Source: Acorus gramineus (Eukaryota > Streptophyta > Magnoliopsida > Acorales > Acoraceae). From it: DNA of 64,000 bases. The stretch's first letter is position 1. Every line of letters begins with the position of its first letter. Shown one piece after another: positions 42,694 to 54,173 of the stretch. The position numbers were made by a program, and so were the translations under genes. The stretch is taken from positions 19,617,323-19,681,322 of the forward strand of contig CM060847.1 of assembly GCA_030737835.1 (NCBI GenBank), read 5' to 3'. Under the pieces are notes generated by a model. It saw nothing but the letters and a program-made list of their open reading frames with translations, was not told the origin of the DNA and searched no databases.

Positions 42694-45600
42694 TGTCACG
42701 CCCCAGGGCGGCCGTCCCTGGGACGCGGCAAGCGTATACAAAATATCAGCAGTCAATACAGGAGATCAATAACATGTCATAAACAACAGCTAAAAATTGA
42801 CAACACAGACAACAAAGAGGCTGACATGATGCATACACAAATAGCGGAAGCTAAAAAGACTGAATCTGTAAATCAACAACACATTACAGACTCGATACAT
42901 AATCAACTGTCATGTGAGAGCCAATATATACAATGACATCCAAATACAATCCAAACTAGGTGCCCAAGCACAGAAATATATACATACAATCAAAAGGATG
43001 CTGATGGCCTCTGAAACTCGAGGGACGTGGCGCTACTCCGCTACTGGTGCAGTCTCTCGGGGAGCTCCTCCTTCAAGTCCGCCTCGGTAATCACTGGAGA
43101 AAAATAATTATGCGAGGGGTGAGCCACACGCTCAGTGAATAGCACAACCCATGCATCACAATTCATATTAACCACAATTAATCAGCAAAAGCCTCAAAGT
43201 GGGATAAACAACACAAATCCGGGGGTTCGTTACATCGCCGAACCACCACACCCTCACCCTCACCCCTCAATAGGTGACAAAGGATATTGGGACTTAATAG
43301 GCTGATAATCATCCTTACACAATCCAGTGGGTCGCCACATCGCCGGCCCACCACACCCTCACCCTCACCCTCACCCCTCAATATGGTGACATAGGATCTT
43401 GGGACTGACTAGGCTGTTGGTCACCCTTGGTCCACCGATAGTCTCTCCCCACTCCGTAGGCCGTTTGGCCACCCCCACATTCAGCACAGTCCGTCCCAAA
43501 TCAGGAGGTGCCTACTGATGGGAGCCCCTGCACGGGACAGCCTTTCTAACGCCGGGGCAGTATCTACCCGGATCCAACGAAGGGAACAGAACAGCCCATC
43601 CATATGCATATGATTCACTCGGATCCGTCGACAACACATCTCAACAACTCTAATGTCTTGAATTCTTCAGAATTACTCCAGCGCGCATAATCAAGATGCG
43701 GGGAAAATATAAGATAATAATGGGGAAAAGAACCTTGGGAGGGCAATCTGAGGTCCCGATATAGGACATCCCGTCAACCAAACAAGGAACACGGAGTACC
43801 CTAGCCCGGGTCTCAATGTTAACCTCGCAAGGCCCCTTAATATTCCCTAAGACATGCTAAAAATATTATAAGTTGCATTTAATTTAATAAATCAAACTAA
43901 TAGGATGCATGCATAGGTCGAGGATTTCCTAGCATGATAACAAGGTGACAGGATGCACAGCTCTTACACATATCCTAAGGGTGCAAGTCCCTAACATACC
44001 AAGTCTAAGGTAGTATGCATTCTACACACTAATCATGCTTGCACAGATTACATATTAATCAGTTAATATTAACTATGGTGCCCCAGGGGAGGACGGTATA
44101 TTCCCAAGGGCATATAGCGCCTCCCAACTGGGTTGGGTTGTCCCACTCATCGATAACCGGGTCGTCGCGCGACCGTCCGTCAAGATCTGCAAGCCAGGGT
44201 AATCAACTTGGTGAGTAAAATACACAAATACACCAAAAATACACAAAATACACTAAAAATACCCAACACTCGGACAAGCGTACATACGGCCTGTACGCAT
44301 GCGAGTCCGAGCCCCCAACTCACTCCCAAACCCCCGGCAACCACCCGCACGGCCACCCGCCCGCGGATGCACCGCCGCGCCCCAGCCCGCGCGCCCAGGC
44401 GCACTGCCGAGCCCCTACCCGCACGCCTGGACACGCTGCCGAGCCACCCGGGTGCACCGCGCGCCCACTGCGCCCCAGCGCGGCGACTTGCGCGCACACC
44501 CGCACGTCTCGCGCCTCCAGCGCCTCACCCAGCGCGCCATTGCCTCGCTTCGCGCGCACCCCGCGCGCACCACCGGCCTCGCCTCACCGCGCGCGCACAG
44601 CACGCCTGCGCCTCTACGCAGCGCTCCGCGCGCACGCTCCCGCACGGTGCCCAGCGCCTAGCACCTACGACCATCGCCCAGCGCCTAGTACCCGCGCCCA
44701 GCGTCCAGCGCCCGCGACCATCGCCCAGCGCCCAGCACCAGCGCCCAGCGCACGCCCGCGCGCGCGCCGTGCCACCTGCTCCGCCTTCTGCGCTGCCTGT
44801 GCTGCCACCCTGCCCGAGACAGCCAACCACCCTGCCCGAGCCACCCTACCACCTCTCACCGGCCACCAATGGCCACTAACCACCACCAATCACCACCCAC
44901 AGCCACCAACCGCCACCACACACCCAAAAGCACCCCCTAACATGCATCTAAACATGGAAAAGAAGGAAAGAACCCTTACCCAAGGAAAGGAGAGGAAAGG
45001 AAGGGAACCGGGAGCTCTTCGTGCACCGAAACGCCTCCCCAAAGACCTCCACCACCAAGCTCTTCCTCAGCCCTTGAATTGGCTGAAATCAGGGGAGAAA
45101 AGAGGGGGTCAAACAAGTGGGAACTCGAATCCGAGACCACCCGTAGATAGATCGGGATGAGATCTAACCTTTCTATTCTTTGTGTTTTGAGTTTCAAGCA
45201 CTCTAGGTAGCTCAAACCCAAGAAAAAGAGAGAGGGGGAGAGAGAAAACCACTTGGAGAAGAAGATGAATAGTGGGGGGCAAATACTTGCTCACTTATAT
45301 TTAATCCCACACTTAGATTAGGGTTAAGAGTGGATTAATTAGGTTTAAGTGAGGATTAGGTGAGTTAAAGTGGGTTTTGACTTGGGTCAACTCAACCATA
45401 AATAAAAACAAAAAGGGGTTGACCAAGTCATGGGCCCACTTTGACCGAGTCAACTCTCCCAATGACTTCTCGCTCGGTCAAAACCCGGATACGCCTCGGA
45501 ACTGTGAAATTCTGAAACGCATCGGAATTCGTTGAAATTTTTGTGAGTGGCTTAAAATGGCACCAGGACACATAATATGCAGTTAGATTTTCAATCCGAG

Positions 45601-45736
45601 TCCTCAAACACAGGACGATAGCTAACAGTCCAAAATTTTAGCGGTTCCGATCGAAAAACGAAAAAACTCAAAAACTGCCAAAATGCTCCAATGGTTACCA
45701 GAAGGCAAAAAGTGACACATATATAACACATGAAAA
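42694..45736. repeat. Long LTR-like repeat (Ty3/gypsy type), probably solo
   Basis: Begins TGTCACGCCCC, a usual start of long plant gypsy LTRs. It is flanked by CATGA at 42689-42693 and 45737-45741, a likely 5-bp target duplication. The right terminus does not end in CA, so the exact end is uncertain. Inside are a CACACGCTCAGTGAATAG stretch, repeated CACCCTCACCC blocks and a very GC-rich segment. A piece of it occurs as filler at 19705-19864. Confidence 0.55.
44290..44880. repeat. Very GC-rich low-complexity segment within the LTR-like repeat
   Basis: Dominated by GCGCCCAGCGCC- and CGCACGC-type units. It leaves overlapping long open frames on both strands that read as Pro/Ala/Arg-rich. These are compositional; I do not call a gene. 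Confidence 0.7.
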
Positions 45737-45749
45737 CATGATTCCGGTG

Positions 45750-46210
45750 TTATAACTCTCGTGCACGTTCTTGTACTGCTTGAACTTTTGTTAGCCTCTC
45801 CACTAGAGCTTCAATTACTTCCTCTAACTCTCTCACACGTTCTTGTCAAGCTTCATCCTTAGTTAGCCTCTCCTCTATTGCTTGAATTCTTGTCAGCAAG
45901 GGTGATTCCCCGAGTGGAGCATACCGTTCTCCTCTAGAGCTATCGGCACTCTCATTTTGCCATTCAAAATACTTGCATCCGTTGATATCGTTCTTGGACT
46001 AGTTGGAAATAGACATTAATGAACAAATGATATAAAAATATGTGCTATTGAAAATGGAATAATCAAGACCAATACATACCTTTCTAATTGGACAAGCCCA
46101 AAACCATTTTCCTGGATTAGATTCAGTTCGTGATTGTTAAAATCACGTTCTTCCCACAGTAACAGTTTTTGGGGATGTAAGTCCATGAGAGAACGCCGTA
46201 TTCGAATGTT
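45750..46210 (-). pseudogene. zf-GRF zinc-finger protein fragment with coiled coil
   Basis: Minus-strand exon 1 reads NCYCGKNVILTITN, then after a small frameshift ESNPGKWFWACPIRK. An intron (GTATGT at about 46083 down to AG at about 46001) leads to exon 2: NGCKYFEWQNE, then GERYAPLGESPLL and a heptad-like ERLTKDEA. C-x-C-G...NPGKWF...CP...C-x-Y-F-x-W matches the GRF zinc finger. A TGA interrupts the coiled coil near 45850; similar sequence continues to a TAA at 45750-45752. Known GRF fingers bind nucleic acid; the role of this plant subgroup is unclear. The N-terminus was not located. Confidence 0.68.
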
Positions 46211-47645
46211 CCATCTACACAATTGAAAATTGAAGCAACATCATTTTCAAAAACACAAAACAAATAAGGTAGTCTATCATGTATTAATAAGAGGAGCTGA
46301 ACACAGCTATCATTTACAAAAACACAAAACACATCACTTAATCCAAAACGGAGCCACAAGGTTTGAATCAAACAGAAAAGGCCCCCAGGCCTCTGTTGCA
46401 TCCTCTCTATGCCCCAATAAAGTACTATTTTAGGTTTGAAAGAAGGTTCATTCAAAGATCAAGACTGAAACATCATCACACACTTTTTCTTCTTCTTCAA
46501 TAAGTGCATCCAGATAGGTTTCTGACCATAGTATTATTTGGTGTCCTAAGTACTTATTGTTGTGGAATGACTGAATGGACTTTCCATGTTTCAAAAACTG
46601 TTGGTCACCTAAACCCCCTCAAGGACCATATAGTATTTTTTTTTTTTAATATGAGAACACATATCCCACCCAACACTTAAACACACCAAAGGTTAAGAAA
46701 GGAGCCTTCTCCAGCAGTTATGAATTTTGTTCTATTCTTATGATATTTACATTAGGTTTTTCCATCTTCGCTTTATTGCAGAGAGAGAAATTAAAGGAGC
46801 AATAGCTTGTCATCCAATTGTTTTGGGAAGTAACGTGAAATAGGTTAATAATTAACAGAAAATATGAACAAAAAACATACAAATCTGAAAAAAATGCAAT
46901 AAACATACAAACATACAAAGCTTGAGATCTAATGATGATTTAATTGATGTAGAAACCGATATACTGTTGATGAATTACTTCATCAAGATGCCCACTTTAT
47001 ATAAATAAACAAAAAGGAATAAAAAAAAACTTAAAAATCTAAAGAAAAAAAAACAACAAACCCTAGATTTGATACCAATAATGAATAAAAAAACTTTCAA
47101 ATTTGAAAAAAAATAAAGAACAAACCCTAGATTCGAAACCAATAATGAATAAAAAAACTTACAAATCTGAAAAAAAATAAAGAACAAACCCTAGATTTGA
47201 ATACCAATAATGAATAAAAGAACAAACTCATATTCATCATCAAATGCATCATTTACCCAAAGAAATACCAATTTTTGAGAGAGAGAGAGAGAGAGAGTGA
47301 GGCTCGTACCGCCGTAGGGGTTGCCGCCGGTTTGCAAGGGTCGATGGAGGCTATCGCAGGGGTTCGTAGGGGAGGATGGCAGGGCGTGGTCGAGGACGGT
47401 AGGGCGTGGTCGAAGAGGTTTTGTGTTTTAGGGGGTTGAAGACAGAGAAAGCAAATGTTTTCTCGAGGTGAAGACACAGTGGTGCATAATCGATGACATT
47501 TAATCACCACCGTCTGATACGGGTCCACCAGATCGAAGGGCTGAGAATCAATCTGCACCGGCCGTTTCGTCACACCTAATCGCCCCTCTACATACACACA
47601 CACACACACACACACACATACATGGTGCCTCTAGTGTTAAAAAAA
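46211..47645. other. Intergenic DNA with simple repeats; no gene confirmed
   Basis: About 46211-46455 may be 5' sequence of the GRF pseudogene. There is a (GA)n run at about 47276-47297 and (CA)n at about 47596-47618. A minus-strand open stretch (47253-47615) is bounded by these microsatellites and matches nothing I recognise. Confidence 0.4.
47025..47217. repeat. Three tandem copies of a roughly 64-bp unit
   Basis: Each copy contains AACAAACCCTAGATT and ACCAATAATGAATAAAA separated by A-rich sequence. Copies differ by a few bases. Confidence 0.8.
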
Positions 47646-48737
47646 GGGTGCAGTTATTATCATCACCCCATTAGTTACTCCACCCCTTAAAATTTTTGTT
47701 TTTAATGTTTGGAAGGAAACCAACACCACCCCGTCCTATCAACAATAGGGGTGTCGACAATGTGTATTTCTGTCGATAGACGTGGTGTCGACAATGTGCA
47801 TTTCTGTTGACTTCTTTTTCCTCTCTCTCTTCTTCTTCTTCTTCTTCTTTCCCCTCCACCAATTCCCCTCCCACCACCTCCTCCTCCTCCTCCTCCCCCA
47901 CCGAGTTTCTCCTCCCACCATGGCACCACCTCTTCCTCCTCCCCACTGAACTTTTCCTTCCACTTCCTCCTCTCCCACCGAGATCCTTCTCCCACCACCT
48001 CTTCCTCCATGAACCCCAAGCACTACAGTACCTTCTCCTCCCCCCCCTCCTCCGCCGACGACAACAAGAACACCCACCCCAACAAGCGACAACTCACTCC
48101 CACCACCGACTCATCCCTCTCCATGACCCCCACCGAATCAAATGCCCTCCATCTCCTTGACCTTCTCCTCCAGTGCATGGGGTCCATCACCATGGACCAC
48201 CTCACCTCCATCAAACAAATCTACGCCTACTTTATGCACGCGCTCTACGCCTACTTCATGCATGCGCTCCACTCCCGCTTCTTCCACATCCTCACATCTA
48301 GACCCTCCATTGTCGTTGAGTTGGTGAGGGTCACCGGCATGGGCTCCTCCGTCGTCGAGTACACGACACTTGTGGAAAATATCGACAAAGTCGAGGCGTG
48401 CCCTGTTGTGCATGAATCGACACACAACTTGTTGATAGGGATGAACTTGGTCGACACTATTTTTGTCGAATTAGACAAAAATTCTTACATAAAATCCCTG
48501 ATTCCCTTAGACACCTAATGTGTCAGTGGAACCAATATCTATCGACACTCTTATAGTCGAACACCCAATTACAGTAGGTCCCTGGTGACCATCGACACCA
48601 TGTCTGTCGACAGCAATACACTTTATCGACACCCTTATTGTCGATGGGATGGGGTGGTGTTGATTTCCTTCTAACATTAAAAACAAATATTTTAAGGGGT
48701 GGGGTGAATACCTAGTGGGGTGGTAATAACCGCACCC
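47646..48737. mobile_element. Mutator-like element with about 95-bp inverted ends carrying a gene fragment (Pack-MULE-like)
   Basis: Terminal inverted repeats begin GGGTGCAGTTATTATCA / GGGTGCGGTTATTACCA and run through CCACCCCTTAAAAT and AAGGAAAYCAACACCACCCC. They are flanked by the 9-bp repeat TTAAAAAAA (47637-47645, 48738-48746), the length usual for Mutator, though low in complexity. No transposase. The interior holds a gene-like open frame at 48009-48518. Confidence 0.75.
48009..48518 (+). pseudogene. Open frame resembling a degraded GRAS-domain (SCARECROW-like) fragment
   Basis: 169 residues. After a Ser/Pro-rich N-terminus comes ALHLLDLLLQC, then QIYAYFMHALHSRFF, then VVELVRVTGMGSS and EACPVVHES. 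In SCARECROW-type GRAS proteins, the LHLL-LLLQCAE start, AYFSEAMSARL, RLTGLG and FCPVAEK occur in the same order. About half the domain between them is missing, and YAYFMHAL is repeated by a 27-bp tandem duplication. I infer transcript capture by the surrounding element. It lacks the VHIID core and would not work as a GRAS protein. The resemblance is from motif order only. Confidence 0.42.
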
Positions 48738-48846
48738 TTAAAAAAAATGATCAACGCTAAACAATACTACTTTTTACAAATATTCGACCTCCGGTATTAT
48801 TTTTGCTAATATTCGATTTCGAGGTGCTATTTTTACTAATTGCCCT

Positions 48847-48895
48847 CCGAATAAATGTGGGGCTTGTATGTTCCAGGACAAACTTTATGTGATAT
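48847..48895 (+). pseudogene. Relic of a TLP gene 3' UTR
   Basis: CCGAATAAATGTGGGGCTTGTATG and CAAACTTTATGTGATAT match TLP2's 3' UTR at about 17857-17905, including the AATAAA signal. The matching sequence resumes after the hAT element at about 49748 (GGGTTGA). No coding part remains. Confidence 0.65.
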
Positions 48896-49739
48896 TAGGC
48901 CTGTCAACGGGTCGGGTCCAGACCCGGACCCGACCCGACCCGGACCCGATTACACGTGTAATATACCCGACCCGATTTGGACCCGACCCGGCGGACCCGA
49001 ACAAACAAACGGGTCGGGTCCGGGTCCACCCCGCCCCGACCCGTTGGACCCGTTGGACCCGAATGTTTTTTTTAATATATGTTCATATATTATAAGACCA
49101 TTAGTATTAGTTGATACATAATTTTATTTCTTACTTAACTTATTTTTGTATCTACAAGTTCATAAATCATAATCATAACAAGCCTATAAATCGGTTTGTT
49201 TTGGACAATTAACTTATTAGCTTTTGAATTTGTATAATTAATTAGTTTTGTTCAAGTTTTATGTTTATTATTTAGGTTAATATGTTAGTGTTTATTATTT
49301 TGAATGTTGTTTAGGTTAATATTGTTTTGAATGTTGTTTAGGTTAATATTGTTTTGAATATTGTTTAGGTTAGTTATGTTTATTATTTAGATTAATATGA
49401 TTTTTATGTTAGTGATTATTGTTTTGGATGTTGTTTAATAATTCATTTACTTCTTTTGAATTGTATAAAATTATATTCAAACATAGTCTCATTAACAATA
49501 ATGTTTTATTACAAAAAAATTCAAATAGAATGATAAGGCAAACAAATACATGAGCTCTTCTCTTTTTTTTTTCTTTTTTTTACCCAACCATCCGGGTCGG
49601 GTCGGACCCGGGTCCGACGGGTCTGGGTCCGGGTCCACATTTCCCCGGACCCGCCGGGTCCTGGGTTGGACCCGGACCCGTCGGGTCCTGTCACGGGTCG
49701 GGTCCGGGTCCACCCCGACCCGACCCGTTGACAGGCCTA
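48896..49739. mobile_element. hAT-type MITE, 844 bp, perfect ends and target duplication
   Basis: At least 23 bp of perfect terminal inverted repeat starting TAGGCCTGTCAACGGGTCGG, flanked by the exact 8-bp duplication TGTGATAT (48888-48895, 49740-49747). Subterminal arrays of GGACCCGACCCG-type units enclose an AT-rich centre with TAGGTTAATATTGTTTTGAA repeats. No transposase. Confidence 0.92.
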
Positions 49740-49747
49740 TGTGATAT

Positions 49748-50919
49748 GGGTTGAGAATTATGACTATTATATTAAAAGAGTTCCATTACACATTTACACT
49801 AAGTCCTTTTTTACAGTCTTATATGGTATGTATCTCGTTGAAAACTTTTAAAAGTTTTTATAAATGATATCATTCAATTTATCGAAGTCTATACTTCACA
49901 TTTTATAAAAGTGTATATCTTATTCAATGAGGTATAAATAAATGAAAACATGTGTTATCTGCCTTCTGGACTGTAAAATGGAATGTGTAACATTTCTATA
50001 TTAAAAACACCTAAAGAGTTTAATAATCTAGCCCCACGAGATAAAAATCCTGATTGTTGTTACACAGTTATATTTTTATCCTCAATTCTACTCCCATATG
50101 CTTCGTTAGCACCATAGACTTACATTAACAAAATATATGTTTCATTATAAAAATTTTACATTTTCTATAAATGCATCTACTTAATTTATTGAAATATATG
50201 CTCTTTTTTATTATAAAATATGTATACTATTTGTGTGTGGATTAAAATTGGGATTAGAAAAAGGAACAGACAAAGCATTGTCCAAAAATCCCAGCTACGT
50301 ACGCCACTGTTCGTTGGTGAAATCAAATTGCCTGTGGAAAATAAACCTTAAGGATATGGACAGGTGTCTCGTTACAACAATAGTCCTGCCTATTCACTCC
50401 AATGCTCGAAGCGCGATAAAGATCAGTCAACAAAGACCGATATTGATGGCGTAAATTTTGTGAGTTTTTGGTCAAAGGTTAAAGTCAGAGCTTTTTTAAA
50501 AATAAAATAATCTAACCTAATAAATATTTTACATAATCCAATATATAATTAACAATATATACACTTAATTCAGTTGAATTCAATTCACTAAAAAAATTAC
50601 ATTACATAATACTTTGGGATTGCAACATATTCATTTTGGTAAGTTGTAGTCCCTTGAGACTCAGACCCGGAATGACCCATTTTCTGTGGTTCAATTCCTC
50701 CCAACAAAATTGAAAAAGGGGGGTTTCTCGTGAGCCTCTTGTCCAAAATCAGTTTAGAACGTAACTATGTTGATCCTTGCTTTTCTCACTACTAATAATG
50801 ACTTTATAACCCATGTTGATCTTCGTATAAAAAAAAAATTGAGTGTTGTTATATACAATTACTTTTGTAGAGCTACTTACAATCTCATATATCTTGTTAG
50901 TCTCCTACTGTCAATAAAA
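49748..50919. other. TLP-unit flanks; no gene seen
   Basis: About 50233-50545 is an inverted diverged copy of 28781-29210. About 50560-50830 is an inverted diverged copy of 27155-27460. The two are joined here without the 1.3-kb element that separates them at 27472-28780. Confidence 0.6.
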
Positions 50920-51797
50920 AAAAATTACATTTTTTTATAAATGGGTCTATAGAAATAAATACTTTGTTAATCTCATGTATCTTGTTAGTCTCGTGTGTGT
51001 ATATATATATATATATAGTCTCATACATCTTGTTAGCCTACTTCTATCTAAAGCTGCAATGTTTGAATTATTTTCAGTCTTGTCAAGGTATTAAACAAAT
51101 GCTTAGTTTGTCAAGGTAATTGAACAAATACTTAGAAAATTTGTATGGGTATAGGTGATAGAAATTTCCCAAACAGCACGCGATGAAATGGGCTCAAGTC
51201 TGCATGCTTTGAGTGGAATGTGACAGCAATGGGGGTATGGTTCTGTTAATTAGCCTCACATTACTCATCTCTCTGGGGTTCCTAGATGGGAAAAAAAAAA
51301 ATCTTAAAAAGGACAATATGTCTACCGCCTCGCCAAGCCCCTCCTCTTTGAACACTTGGAAGACTATTCTCAAGGTTGGAACTTGGATTCGATCGTCATT
51401 TTCACAAGAAAATCAATAAACTTTTGGATTGATCATCCATGTTTGTATGGACATGGCCTTGAATACCACTTTAATGGAATGCATCATCTTTGTTGGGACC
51501 CTCTCCGAAGGAAGACATTGTCGAATGTTCTAAATTGGTGGGAATGGTCCAAATGTTCTTATCTGGAGTCTGGACAGGTTCTAAGTCAGGGGAAATCTCC
51601 CATAAAATAACCTAGGAATTGAATACATTCGATCGAAAGGGGCTCCAGCAACATGGACCAAGGCAAACTGCATAACAAAATGACATTGTTTCAAGTACTA
51701 GATGATTCAAAACCTAAATTGACTCACTTAAAATGTAATTTTATTAAAGTATATAATTTTACTTAATTGAATGATATTATTTATAAGGACTATAATG
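50920..51797 (+). repeat. Direct repeat R, first copy
   Basis: Nearly identical to 54573-55443. It contains two overlapping open stretches (51213-51419, 51356-51610) also present in the second copy, but they match no family I recognise and have no clear promoter. A (TA)n microsatellite lies at about 51000-51016. Confidence 0.88.
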
Positions 51798-51995
51798 TTT
51801 ATCCAATTAAATGTAAAATTCTTTTAAGGACAATTTTATCTTTTGCATGGACTAATTTGTCTTTATGATTGTTTATAGGGACTGCAGTATGTACATAATT
51901 TAATGTAAAAGTCTTTCAAGGGTAATTTGGTTTTTTGCAGGGACTAATTTGTCTTCATGAATGTTTATAAGGACTTCAATGTCTACACAATTATT
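51790..51995. repeat. Tandem repeat of about 91 bp, two and a bit copies
   Basis: Units contain GGACTAATTTGTCTTYATGA and AATTTAATGTAAAAG/CAATTAAATGTAAAAT. It lies between direct repeat R and the inverted TLP4 block. Confidence 0.65.
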
Positions 51996-52756
51996 TGTGA
52001 CGGAATATTCTGGAAATATTCCGTTAAGTTTGGATGGAAATTTAACTCAGGGATGATAAAATTATAACCCACGATCCGCGGATTCGGCCCGTCAACCCAC
52101 ACGAACCCAATGACCAATTCAAGTCAAGTTGGGATTGGGACCAAGTTCCAACAGAATATATGATTATTAGATCATCAATATAGAGATCTTAGAATCTGGG
52201 ATCAAAACTATGTATCAGATTCCCACCCCCTAAATCGAGGATTCTCCATCTCCCCATTGAAGTATATGGGAGATATTTTTCTAACACAATCATAATTTTT
52301 CATTGGCTGATTTAAATGTTAGAGGGTCCTCTGTAGGTCACCCCCATCATGTTTCACGACGCTCAAGTTCTAGGATCACCGGTAACCAAGCAATAACTGT
52401 CGAAGGTAACGGAGCAAACGGATCATGCAACCGCGATCCGATATGTCATTTGTTTTTCCTCCATATCTTTAATAATTTTATGGGTTTTTATTTTAAATTC
52501 TCATAAATTATATAATTTAATTTAGTGATCAATCCTTAACTTATATAATCTATATTTCATTTACTCTCGGCCTTTCTTTGCACTCAAAGTAAGAGGGATG
52601 AACAAAAATGTGACAATATTTTTATTTTCAATTCGTGGAGTACGTGCTTTTTTTCTCTCTTTGAATGCAAGTGAAAGTTTAAGTCATTAGTCATGTGCCC
52701 GTTTGTGTACTGTTGTATGGTGTTGTGCCCTCGCAAAGAAGACCAGATGATAGTTA

Positions 52757-53085
52757 GGGTGTGTTTGTGCGTAAGAGAAAGTGATGAAAAATAAAAAATT
52801 TCTCTTTGACCATCTAAAAATCTAGTGTTCATGAAAAATAATGAAAGAAAAAAAATTTCATCAATTTTCCAATCCTATTTTGTCTTATTAGAAAAAATTA
52901 AAAAAAAATTTCCTTTCCCGTATGTGAGAAATTGAGAGAAAATGATAAAAAATTTTTTTTACCACATACTCAAACACCATTAAAATTGGTCAAAGGAATT
53001 TATTTATTTTTTCATCACTTTCCTTTAAATCCAAATTCTTTCAATTTCTTTCACTTTCCGTTCAACTTTGTGCATAAATACACCC
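52757..53085. mobile_element. Tourist-like MITE, third copy
   Basis: Inverted duplicate of 18117-18447, flanked by TTA (52754-52756, 53086-53088). Confidence 0.78.
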
Positions 53086-53321
53086 TTAGACCCCGTCCTA
53101 TACAAATTATACCATATAATAGTATAGTGTATGAAATAAAAAAAAAATTCATTTTTTTAAAAAGAAAACATACGACATTACTTCAATTCATATGAGAAAG
53201 TTCACTTTAATAAAAGACTTTATAATTTATAAATAAATAAAAAAGTATGACCTGCAGGTAGGGCTGCACATAATCAACCTTATAACACAAAGGTTTGACC
53301 TGAAACCATACAAGCCCCCCA

Positions 53322-53327
53322 TTTATT
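53322..53327 (-). terminator. Candidate polyadenylation signal of TLP4
   Basis: AATAAA on the minus strand, 84 bp after the stop, same place as in TLP2. Confidence 0.5.
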
Positions 53328-53410
53328 CAGACGACCATAACAGCAAGGATCACAAATCCTTCCTTATTAACTATTACATTATCAGTAGAAACCTATCATT
53401 CGCTCATTCT

Positions 53411-54088
53411 TTACGGGCAGAAGACAACCTGATAGTTAGAACCAGCGGCACAAGTGAAGGTGCTGGTGGCGTCATCCTTAGGGTAGCTATACGCGTCCGG
53501 GCACAGCCCCTTGAAGTACCTCGAGTAGTCCGTCGGACTGCAGCTCCCGGAGTTGCAGCAATATTCATCCGTCTTGAAAACCGTGCACGGGTTGTTGCAA
53601 CCCCCAGGTGCTTGCAGCGCGCCCGGGCACTGCCCGTTGACGTCCGCGGTGCACCGTATGTCTTTACACCCTGCCCCGTTCGTTGGGCTGAAGTCCATGG
53701 GCACGTTGAAGCCATCGACGAGGGAGATGTCGTAAAAGTCGAGGTTGTTGAACTGGTTCAGCGAGTACTCAGCGAGCGTGTTCGGCAGGGAACCGTAGGC
53801 GGTGCACTCGAGGACCCCTCCGCAGTCGCCAGTTTGGCAGTGGCCGTTGCCCGAGCCGTCAAAGGAGCAGCCCGTGCGGGCCCACACGCGCGCGCCGGCC
53901 GTGCCAGCGGGGACGTTGAGGGTCCAGGACTGGCCCTGGTTGAGCTGCTGGCCGCCGGGGACGGCTGCGGCCCACACTGTGTAGGAACATTTGTTGACTA
54001 CGTTGAAGGTGGCGGCATTGGTGAGGGGGAGGAGAAGGGGGACGAGGAGGAGGAGGAGTGGAGATAGAGGTGGGGCTTGTGTGGCCAT
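53411..54088 (-). CDS. Thaumatin-like protein (PR-5 family), intact: TLP4
   Basis: 225 residues, single exon, one Gly shorter than TLP2 (AVPGGQQLN). Signal peptide about 1-25 ending LTNA, 16 cysteines, and the acidic-cleft Arg, Glu and three Asp are all kept ([30 protein letters not shown]). It ends VVFCP, so a secreted apoplastic form is expected. It is close to TLP2 except in one patch ([14 protein letters not shown]) that instead equals pseudogene 3. The start is chosen from the AAAATGGCC context and the alignment with TLP2. It sits in an inverted copy of the TLP2 block between direct repeats R and R'. Likely stress- or pathogen-induced. Confidence 0.95.
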   Translation of the reverse strand: MATQAPPLSPLLLLLVPLLLPLTNAATFNVVNKCSYTVWAAAVPGGQQLNQGQSWTLNVPAGTAGARVWARTGCSFDGSGNGHCQTGDCGGVLECTAYGSLPNTLAEYSLNQFNNLDFYDISLVDGFNVPMDFSPTNGAGCKDIRCTADVNGQCPGALQAPGGCNNPCTVFKTDEYCCNSGSCSPTDYSRYFKGLCPDAYSYPKDDATSTFTCAAGSNYQVVFCP

Positions 54089-54173
54089 TTTGGGAAATGT
54101 TAATTATTGGAATGTTTTGTTTTGGGATGGTTTGTATTGTGTGTGATTTTGGTTTTGGTATTGGTTTGTATGT

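Noticed and set aside
43230..43385. CACCCTCACCC repeats with phased spacing as a possible CRISPR-like or satellite array
   Set aside because: Only two clusters, no regular repeat-spacer pattern, and they lie inside an LTR-like repeat of a plant genome.
44208..45160. 223- and 206-residue open frames near 44.2-45.1 kb
   Set aside because: Composition-driven frames in a GC-rich low-complexity part of an LTR-like repeat; overlapping frames on both strands and no domains.
47253..47615. 120-residue minus-strand open frame between two microsatellites
   Set aside because: Its ends are encoded by the CA and GA microsatellites. No domain, and no link to a downstream exon could be shown.
47739..48092. 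Gly/Arg/Glu-rich minus-strand open frames at 47.7-48.1 kb
   Set aside because: They are antisense of a CTTCCTC/CCACCACCTC low-complexity stretch in the Mutator-like element.
51213..51610. Open stretches conserved in direct repeats R and R'
   Set aside because: Near-identity of the whole repeat explains it. No known domain, start context or promoter supports a gene.
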